Source: Halobacillus massiliensis (GTDB taxonomy: Bacteria; Bacillota; Bacilli; Bacillales; Halobacillaceae). Taken from it: DNA of 64,000 nucleotides. The stretch covers positions 2,570,357 through 2,634,356 of the forward strand of contig NZ_LT800499.1 of NCBI RefSeq assembly GCF_900166625.1, given 5' to 3'. Below, in pieces: positions 58,172 through 64,000 of this stretch (the first letter of the stretch is position 1; every line of letters begins with the position of its first letter). The notes beneath the pieces were generated by a model. It searched no databases and had not been told where the DNA came from. It was given only the letters and a program-made list of their open reading frames with translations. Position numbers and translations under genes: made by a program.

Positions 58172-58822
58172 ATGTCCATTCGCGCACGCCAAAGGACATT
58201 GTTTTACATCTGTGGAATTATTATTATGACATTAGGTATCGCCCTGACGATTCATTCCCAGCTGGGCACTTCCCCCTTTGATGCTTTACTTGTAGGTTTG
58301 TTTAGAACGTTCGGCTTAACAATAGGCAGCTGGGAAATCGTTGTCGGCTTTTCTATGATTTTATTTAATGCTATCGCTGAAAAAAAGAAGCCGGAATATT
58401 TTGCAGTGATTACCTCGTTAGTGACCGGCCTTTTTATTGATGTTTGGGTGTTTTCCACTCAAAGCTGGATACACCCCGATACTTTGGTTACCCAATTTAT
58501 ATGTTTAGGATTTGGAATCTTTTTTGCCGGTCTGGGAATTGCTATTAATCTTCAGGCGGATTTCGCCCCTAATCCATTTGACCGAACTATGCTTGTCGTT
58601 AAAAATCTAACAGGGTTAAACGTATCCATTTCAAGAGCACTTATCAGCCTGGTCCTTACAATAATCGCGTTTGTATTTAACGGACCAATTGGTGTGGGTA
58701 CGGTGATAATTATGTTATTCAGCGGCATTCTCATCCACTTTTTCATGCCTTATATTGCCCGCCTTGACCAGGCGATGCTCAGCCAGACCGCATTAATTAA
58801 GAAAGAAAAAGCCCATCATTAG
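58172..58822 (+). CDS. YczE/YyaS/YitT family membrane protein
   Basis: This 216-residue membrane protein with about five helices is of the YczE type. GIALTIHSQLGTSPFDALLVGL and AINLQADFAPNPFDRTMLVV carry the duplicated GxxPFD motif of the family. The C-terminus is short and charged. B. subtilis YczE affects surfactin/bacillaene production by an unknown route. The role here is unknown. It follows the GNAT gene with a GGGAGGAAGC ribosome site. Confidence 0.82.
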   Translation: MSIRARQRTLFYICGIIIMTLGIALTIHSQLGTSPFDALLVGLFRTFGLTIGSWEIVVGFSMILFNAIAEKKKPEYFAVITSLVTGLFIDVWVFSTQSWIHPDTLVTQFICLGFGIFFAGLGIAINLQADFAPNPFDRTMLVVKNLTGLNVSISRALISLVLTIIAFVFNGPIGVGTVIIMLFSGILIHFFMPYIARLDQAMLSQTALIKKEKAHH

Positions 58823-58932
58823 AATGCTTATCAGGGGGCTGTACTTTTTTGTTAAAAGTGCCCCCTACCGTTAAAGGGAATTCCCCTATATAATAGGTAA
58901 CAGTTTAAATGAATAAGGAAAAGGTGTTTTAA

Positions 58933-60492
58933 ATGAGTATACTAACAGTTAAAAATCTAAGCCATGGCTTTGGAGATCGTGCTATATTTGAAAATGTTTC
59001 TTTTCGACTGCTTCACGGTGAACATATTGGACTTATCGGTGCGAACGGTGAAGGAAAGTCCACCTTCATGAATATAATTACCGGAAAAATCGAACCTGAC
59101 AGCGGCCAAATCAGCTGGGCGAAAAGAGCACGCGTCGGCTACCTCGATCAGCATGCGGACCTAAAAAAAGGAATGACGATTCGCGATGGCCTGCGGACAG
59201 CCTTTCAATACTTGTTTGATATGGAAGAAGAGATGAATCGCCTGTTTGGCAAAATGGGAGAAGTCGAACCAGAAGAATTAGAGAAATTGCTAGACGAAAC
59301 CGGGCAAATCCAAGATGCGTTAACAAACAATGACTTTTATACAATTGATGCAAAAGTGGAAGAAGTAGCCAATGGACTTGGACTTGATGAAATTGGACTA
59401 GACCGTGATGTCCATGATTTAAGCGGCGGTCAGCGTACAAAGGTTCTGTTGGCTAAACTTCTTCTTGAAAAGCCTGATATTCTGCTTCTTGATGAGCCGA
59501 CAAACTATTTGGACATCGAGCATATTAATTGGCTGAAAACCTATCTTCAAGAGTATGAAAATGCATTTATATTAATTTCACACGATATTCCATTCTTAAA
59601 TAGTGTTGTCAACATAATTTATCATATGGAAAATCAGGAGCTTACCCGTTATCCGGGAGATTATAATGAGTTCCTTCGCGTCCACGAAATGAAAAAACAA
59701 CAATTGGAATCCGCCTACAAAAAGCAGCAAAAAGAAATTGCCAACCTTAAAGACTTTGTAGCCAGAAACAAAGCTAATGCAGCTACAAGCAAAATGGCAA
59801 TGTCACGTCAGAAAAAGCTCGATAAGATGGATGTTATAGAATTAGATGCAGAGAAGCCAAAACCATTGTTCAGTTTTAAACAAGCACGTACTTCTGGAAA
59901 AATGCTCTTTGATACAAAGGATCTAATTATAGGATATGAGGAGCCGCTCTCTCGTCCGCTAAACCTTTCAATGGAGCGCGGCCAGAAGCTTGCCTTATCG
60001 GGAGCAAACGGTATAGGAAAAACAACTTTGCTTAAAAGTATTCTTGGTGAAATCCAGCCCATTTCTGGTTCAGTGGAACTGGGTGATTATCTATATATCG
60101 GCTACTTTGAACAGGAGCTTAAAGAAGAAAATAACATGACATGTATTGAAGAAATATGGAAGGAATTCCCACATTTTACACAGCAGGAAGTCCGGGCTTC
60201 GCTAGCTAGATGCGGACTGACTAAAAAACACATAGAAAGTAAAGTGAAGGTGTTGAGTGGTGGAGAGAAAGCAAAAGTCCGCCTCTGCAAGCTGCTTAAT
60301 AAAGAAACGAATCTTCTCGTATTAGATGAGCCGACCAACCATTTGGATGTGGATGCCAAGGCTGAATTGAAACGGGCTTTACAAAATTATAAAGGAAGCG
60401 TCCTGCTCATCTCCCACGAACCTGATTTTTACAAAGATATCGTAACAGATGTTTGGAACTGCGAAGACTGGACAACTAAAGTTTTCCACTAA
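58933..60492 (+). CDS. yfmM: ABC-F family ATPase (YfmM-like)
   Basis: This 519-residue soluble protein has two ABC nucleotide-binding domains and no membrane part; it probably acts on ribosomes. Walker A motifs are GANGEGKST (about 36-44) and GANGIGKTT (about 353-361). Signatures are LSGGQRTK and LSGGEKAK, and Walker B are ILLLDEPTNYLD and LLVLDEPTNHLD. The linker between domains (about 235-310) is charged and helical, as in the P-site-acting ABC-F proteins. Antibiotic resistance cannot be inferred. A TATAAT at 58889 probably belongs to its promoter. Confidence 0.92.
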   Translation: MSILTVKNLSHGFGDRAIFENVSFRLLHGEHIGLIGANGEGKSTFMNIITGKIEPDSGQISWAKRARVGYLDQHADLKKGMTIRDGLRTAFQYLFDMEEEMNRLFGKMGEVEPEELEKLLDETGQIQDALTNNDFYTIDAKVEEVANGLGLDEIGLDRDVHDLSGGQRTKVLLAKLLLEKPDILLLDEPTNYLDIEHINWLKTYLQEYENAFILISHDIPFLNSVVNIIYHMENQELTRYPGDYNEFLRVHEMKKQQLESAYKKQQKEIANLKDFVARNKANAATSKMAMSRQKKLDKMDVIELDAEKPKPLFSFKQARTSGKMLFDTKDLIIGYEEPLSRPLNLSMERGQKLALSGANGIGKTTLLKSILGEIQPISGSVELGDYLYIGYFEQELKEENNMTCIEEIWKEFPHFTQQEVRASLARCGLTKKHIESKVKVLSGGEKAKVRLCKLLNKETNLLVLDEPTNHLDVDAKAELKRALQNYKGSVLLISHEPDFYKDIVTDVWNCEDWTTKVFH

Positions 60493-60494
60493 TA

Positions 60495-60528
60495 AAGAAC
60501 GGCTTAATAAGCCGTTCTTTATTTTTTG
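60495..60528 (+). terminator. Terminator of the ABC-F gene
   Basis: AAAGAACGGCTTA and TAAGCCGTTCTTT form a 13-bp stem followed by a T run. Confidence 0.88.
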
Positions 60529-60534
60529 TTTAAA

Positions 60535-60640
60535 AAAACCCCTTTCCATAACTTTCATCCCATCTAAAGTTCCATGCCCTCCTTCAAAACTGATTTCAAT
60601 AAGAGCACAAGCCAATGGAGGAATATATGTATAAGGGGAC
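60535..60640 (-). pseudogene. Fragment resembling a Na+:glutamate (ESS-type) symporter
   Basis: On the minus strand an open stretch reads PYTYIPPLACALIEIS, then FEGGHGTLDGMKVMERGFF. The F-x-GGHGT-x-x-GM element is typical of the GltS/ESS symporter family, where it forms a reentrant loop. No full gene surrounds it, and the frame then runs into the terminator of the ABC-F gene. It is probably a remnant. The bases between 60641 and 60907 are AT-rich and show nothing else that I recognise. Confidence 0.4.
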
Positions 60641-60907
60641 AGTGATTAGTAACTCACCTACATATTGATCCCAGACTATCGTCCAGCCGAAAGCCATTTT
60701 TATCTTTACTTTCACTCAACTGTATTTTTTTGTAATTTTAAAAGATTTTCATGTCTCATAATGAAAACTTTTGTATTAGTTTGTTGAAGCTATTGCAAAA
60801 AATGGGAATAATAGGCATAATGTTTTCAGTTGTACTAACAAGTTTGTCCTAACAACTGTTAAGCAACCAGCAAAGAGCTCGAATTACATAGAAAGGAACG
60901 ACAAAAA

Positions 60908-61069
60908 ATGAACAAAATTATGAAGCCAACACCCTACAAACAAACGAAAGCTATTCAAAACAAAAGAAAAGAAATGATTGAACTAGGACTCAAATATGGA
61001 CTAACTGACAACAGAACAGTTAAATGCAGCCAGCAGCTGGATGAGCTGTTAAACCGCCAGGCGAATTGA
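60908..61069 (+). CDS. Spo0E-like aspartyl-phosphate phosphatase peptide
   Basis: This is a 53-residue protein with the Spo0E family pattern: a first helix with KRKEMIELGLKYGLTD, then SQQLDELLNRQ, matching the SQELD signature (S41, D45). Such peptides dephosphorylate Spo0A-P and delay sporulation. The ribosome site AAAGGAACGAC lies before the ATG. It is 2 bases from the end of the convergent flavin reductase-like gene, with no terminator seen between. The spore-forming context (CwlJ) fits. Confidence 0.75.
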   Translation: MNKIMKPTPYKQTKAIQNKRKEMIELGLKYGLTDNRTVKCSQQLDELLNRQAN

Positions 61070-61070
61070 C

Positions 61071-61667
61071 TTATTTAGGCAGTGTAAAAAAATCCTTGTT
61101 TTCACTATAGTTCCCGGCCAGTCTTCCTAACGGCCGCAGTTTCTCAAGGTTTACTTTATAGTCTTCCAAATAAAAAGATTCATCAATATGATAGAGAAGC
61201 AATTGTCCTATAATGAGATGATCTGTTCCAAGGTTTATTATTTCATGCAGCTTACATTCCATTTGAATCGGTGATTCCTTAACTCTTTTTGGCAGAACTT
61301 TTTCACTATCCACTGGAGTTAAGCCCGCCTCTTCAAACTCATCGATATGATTTGGAAGATTCCCTGCGCTTTTCTGCATAGCATTACCAAGAGGAGTAGA
61401 AACGATATTAATGACAAATTCTTTTTGATCCCGGATGTTGGTCAGCGTATCTTTAATAGTGCCCTCACGTTCTCCTACCCCTGGGCCAATGGAAATACAC
61501 AGCATGGCAGGGTTTCTTGAAGCCACAGTAAAAAAGCTAAAAGGCGCTAAATTTTGCACCCCATCCGTGGAGATTGAAGATACCCAGGCAATCGGTCTTG
61601 GTACAACAGATCCGCTCAATAATTTGTACATATCTTTTACCGCTAAATCAGTTGGATCAAATTTCAT
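61071..61667 (-). CDS. Flavin reductase-like domain protein (DIM6/NTAB family)
   Basis: This 198-residue FMN-binding split-barrel protein carries LLSGSVVPRPIAWVSSISTDGVQNLAPFSFFTVAS, the usual FMN contact region, and NIVSTPLGNAMQKSAGN. It may reduce flavin or be a paralogue with another redox role. It is the last of three same-strand genes (solute symporter, MFS, this one) with 15-16 base gaps. That suggests it works on a compound imported by one of them (inference). Confidence 0.85.
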   Translation of the reverse strand: MKFDPTDLAVKDMYKLLSGSVVPRPIAWVSSISTDGVQNLAPFSFFTVASRNPAMLCISIGPGVGEREGTIKDTLTNIRDQKEFVINIVSTPLGNAMQKSAGNLPNHIDEFEEAGLTPVDSEKVLPKRVKESPIQMECKLHEIINLGTDHLIIGQLLLYHIDESFYLEDYKVNLEKLRPLGRLAGNYSENKDFFTLPK

Positions 61668-61683
61668 AAAACTTCTCCTTCGT

Positions 61684-62928
61684 CTATATGGATTCGTCTG
61701 TCTGTCTCATCCTTGAAATGATGAATAAAAGAATGAGAACAATTCCCATTAATGAGGTGATTGTTAACCATCCAGCTGTGTAGCTACCCGTATTATCCAC
61801 CATCGTTCCAAAGAAGGGCGGCACGAGAATGACTCCTAATGATCCAAGCATAATGCTGAATCCGCTCGATAAACCTGAAAGCTCTTTTGGTACGAGCTCT
61901 GAAGCTAAATTCATCCAAATTCCATTAAAGCCGGAAACGGCAAAGCCAAATACCATAATAATTGGAATCATGGCAGCAAAGGAAGTGCCTTCTGGTATGA
62001 ACGCTACTGCCGTACTCGCTGATGCTGTTAATACAGCAATAATTATAATGATAACTAGTCTTTTACCATTAAAAATACGATCGCTAATCATTCCCCACCC
62101 TATGCGGCCCAGTGAACCGCAAATTTCAGAGATAACATAAAGCATCCCTGCAAAAAATAAGCTGATTCCAATTTTTTCATGGGCAAATAATACAATGTAA
62201 GTATTTAAACACATTTGAGAGCCGTTAAGAAACATGGCACTAATGCTCACAAATAATAATGGCTTGTGTTTCGCCATTGACAAAAGAGATACGTAAAAAG
62301 ATTTTATAGACTGTGGATTTTTACTTCCTCTTTCTTCTACAGGATCTTTATAAGAAAGAAAGGCTAACACTCCTGCAAGGATAAGACCGAGACCTGCGCA
62401 AAATAAAACAGGCCGCCAGCCGTAAGAAGCAGCAAGCGGCAGTAAGAGAAAACCAGCCAGAGCCGAGCCCAGCGTAATGCCCATTTGTTTAATCCCCATA
62501 GCCGTCCCCCGGTTCGACTGTGTAAACCAATAGACAATCCCCCGATTTGTTGTCGGATGCATCCCTCCATACCCTAACCCACCGATAATAATGAGCACAA
62601 TCAGCAGCCAATAATAAGCATTAAAGGTCATCACCATGAAGCTTAGGCCTAAACAGCAGGTCATTATTAATAAGAGCGGACGTGAACCAAACCTGTCCAC
62701 TACAAATCCAGTAGGTATGGAAGCCAGCGCCTGACCGATAAACAAGGCGGAAGGCAAAAGGCCGATCTGAGCTTTAGACAGGGAAAAATCTTCGCCGATT
62801 AAAATACCGAGAGGTCCAAGGCTGCGGCCGATAAAAGCTACCATAATCTGGGCAATTAACAGCCACAGCAGCATTTTCCAAGGGTTTATTAAATTGTCAG
62901 GTGTATGGTTGGCTGATAGAGCCTTCAT
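61684..62928 (-). CDS. MFS transporter (ACS/NarK-like sugar acid or anion family)
   Basis: This 414-residue MFS protein has twelve predicted helices. GFVVDRFGSRPLLL is the loop 2-3 motif, and GGMHPTTNRGIVYWFTQSNRGTAMGIKQMGITLGSALAGFL is the family-specific stretch that includes the motif before helix 5. It resembles transporters of organic acids in the anion:cation symporter branch; the substrate is unknown. It lies between the SSS symporter and the flavin reductase-like gene, in one probable operon. Confidence 0.82.
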   Translation of the reverse strand: MKALSANHTPDNLINPWKMLLWLLIAQIMVAFIGRSLGPLGILIGEDFSLSKAQIGLLPSALFIGQALASIPTGFVVDRFGSRPLLLIMTCCLGLSFMVMTFNAYYWLLIVLIIIGGLGYGGMHPTTNRGIVYWFTQSNRGTAMGIKQMGITLGSALAGFLLLPLAASYGWRPVLFCAGLGLILAGVLAFLSYKDPVEERGSKNPQSIKSFYVSLLSMAKHKPLLFVSISAMFLNGSQMCLNTYIVLFAHEKIGISLFFAGMLYVISEICGSLGRIGWGMISDRIFNGKRLVIIIIIAVLTASASTAVAFIPEGTSFAAMIPIIMVFGFAVSGFNGIWMNLASELVPKELSGLSSGFSIMLGSLGVILVPPFFGTMVDNTGSYTAGWLTITSLMGIVLILLFIISRMRQTDESI

Positions 62929-62944
62929 TCTTCATCATCTCTTT

Positions 62945-64000
62945 TTATGCTTCAATTTTTAAGGATGTCATTTCCTCTGCTTCTGACCGCTCTTTCGCTG
63001 ATACATTCGAAATGAGCGAGCCAGTGACTGCGATTACGAAGTTTACAGCAAGACCGATAACTCCGCCATGTATTCCAAAGAGGGTACTATTTCCTGTAAG
63101 CGTCATACCGCCAGCAATCACAGCACCAGCCAACATCCCCCAGAAAACGGGTTTTGCAGCCATCTTATTCCAATACAAGCCTAGAATAAATGCCGGTGCT
63201 ACTTGGACTAATAATTCAAATTTTAACACAAATATTTGGTAAAGGGTCCCTGGAGGATTCCAAGCGAGCCAAAGGAGTACAGCTACTACAGCGATTCCCC
63301 ACAATTTTCCCACTTTTACCTTCTTGTGTTCTGAGGCATTCGGATTTACAAATTTACCATAAATATCATTGGAAATCATGGAGGAAAAGCTTAAAAGTAC
63401 AGAGTCAGCCGTTGATATAATAGCGGCGACAATTGCCCCGAAAAATATGATCATTACCCAGTAATAAAGCGGGTGTATGGCAGCGATTTCATTTGCCATC
63501 ATGCCCACAAGCTGTTCAGACCCTGATTCATTAAGACCAGGAAACATCATGATGCCGATAATACCAATTACAAAAACAAGACCCGTCGTAATCGGCGGCA
63601 TCCACGCCATACGGGAAAAAGAGCGCTTTAATGTTCTTTCACTCTCAGCTGAGAAAATACGTTGGATGGCATGAGGATAAATGGCCGCACCAAACCCTAC
63701 AAGCAGCAGCATACTCATCCAGTTCACAGAAACATCTATCGGCGGCACACCGACTTTTGCAGGATCTGTACTTGCGATATAGGAAGTGACATTTCCAAAA
63801 TTCCCTCCTACTAAATATAAAGCTCCCGCTAAAAACACTAAAATTCCCACCATTAAAACTATACCTTGCATGACATCTGTAAAGGCCACAGCTCTCATTC
63901 CGCCCATCCATTCATACACAAGCATAACGAGAACAAACGCAATAACTGCAACTTGATAAGGAATTGTACCGCCTGTAAGGCCGGCAACTGCCTGACCGAT
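62945..64000 (-). CDS. Sodium:solute symporter family protein (partial at window edge)
   Basis: This is the C-terminal part (352 codons seen) of an SSS-family Na+ symporter. The frame stays open to the window edge, so the N-terminus is missing. VYEWMGGMRAVAFTDVMQGIVLMVGI is the SSS signature, and IISTADSVLLSFSSMISNDIYGKF carries the serines of the Na2 site. About nine helices are visible. It is the upstream member of the run with the MFS and flavin reductase-like genes. The closest group may be the PanF/YodF-like symporters, but the substrate cannot be deduced. Confidence 0.88.
   Translation of the reverse strand: MGQAVAGLTGGTIPYQVAVIAFVLVMLVYEWMGGMRAVAFTDVMQGIVLMVGILVFLAGALYLVGGNFGNVTSYIASTDPAKVGVPPIDVSVNWMSMLLLVGFGAAIYPHAIQRIFSAESERTLKRSFSRMAWMPPITTGLVFVIGIIGIMMFPGLNESGSEQLVGMMANEIAAIHPLYYWVMIIFFGAIVAAIISTADSVLLSFSSMISNDIYGKFVNPNASEHKKVKVGKLWGIAVVAVLLWLAWNPPGTLYQIFVLKFELLVQVAPAFILGLYWNKMAAKPVFWGMLAGAVIAGGMTLTGNSTLFGIHGGVIGLAVNFVIAVTGSLISNVSAKERSEAEEMTSLKIEA

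Noticed and set aside
60379-60615. Minus-strand frame of 78 codons at the end of the ABC-F gene
   Set aside because: Most of it is antisense to the ABC-F coding sequence and its terminator. Only the part beyond 60535 resembles a protein, as a remnant.

Overview
The window reads as a chromosomal segment of a spore-forming, probably moderately halophilic member of the Bacillaceae (Halobacillus/Virgibacillus-like). Visible support: a CwlJ spore-cortex hydrolase, a Spo0E-like peptide, Gram-positive style ribosome binding sites (GGAGG), SAM, TPP and T-box leaders, CodY-, cre- and Fur-type sites, many B. subtilis-type genes (yrhD/yrhE, yfmM, metI-metC, ilv-leu), several Na+-coupled transporters and rather acidic proteins. 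The genus is inference. No rRNA, tRNA, CRISPR array, phage or complete insertion sequence was seen.

Layout. 1-523: repeat-rich DNA. 524-6311: class B PBP, an orphan small protein, a nitroreductase-sirtuin pair, an aldo/keto reductase and a DUF456 protein. 6363-9774: formate dehydrogenase with its DUF1641 partner. 10076-12454: an ArsR-DUF2087 regulator, an MFS exporter and a DUF488 protein that share an ATTAGA/TCTAAT operator motif. 12488-13939: a membrane-anchored phospholipase D-type protein. 14035-24226: a glycolate/lactate utilisation cluster (malate synthase G, three-subunit glycolate oxidase, FAH-family hydrolase, LutP-type permease) with a divergent LysR regulator. 24320-28852: ThiT under a TPP riboswitch, UspA, an Est30-like esterase with an SDR, a degenerate YgjP-like protein and a ZIP transporter. 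28999-34895: an HtrA-like protease with a zinc-ribbon membrane protein, a 28-residue CGCGG peptide, a DAACS symporter and a TsuA-like thiosulfate transporter. 34969-35510: a second repeat cluster. 35631-40359: a Fur-controlled unit of binding protein, double-length FhuB permease, DapF-like epimerase and YjbQ.

40435-51025 is the branched-chain amino acid operon, all on the minus strand: ilvE, T-box leader, ilvB, ilvH, ilvC, leuA, leuB, leuC, leuD, ilvA. It has a CodY/cre-type promoter region before ilvE and a T-box whose specifier reads best as an isoleucine codon. ilvD is not in this window and IlvA has no regulatory domain. 51190-55714: a PH-domain protein, an SMP-30 lactonase, SAM riboswitch-metI-metC and cwlJ. 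55944-64000: a decayed transporter, NhaC behind a possible attenuator, GNAT and YczE-like proteins, an ABC-F ATPase, a symporter remnant, the Spo0E-like peptide, and a flavin reductase-like/MFS/Na+-solute symporter run that leaves the window.

The least explained signals are a short repeat family with long terminal inverted repeats (1-302 and 34969-35510), the DapF-like racemase inside a Fur-controlled iron operon, the promoter and T-box layout of the ilv operon, and several small or decayed genes. I did not find a clear-cut new defence or biosynthetic system.
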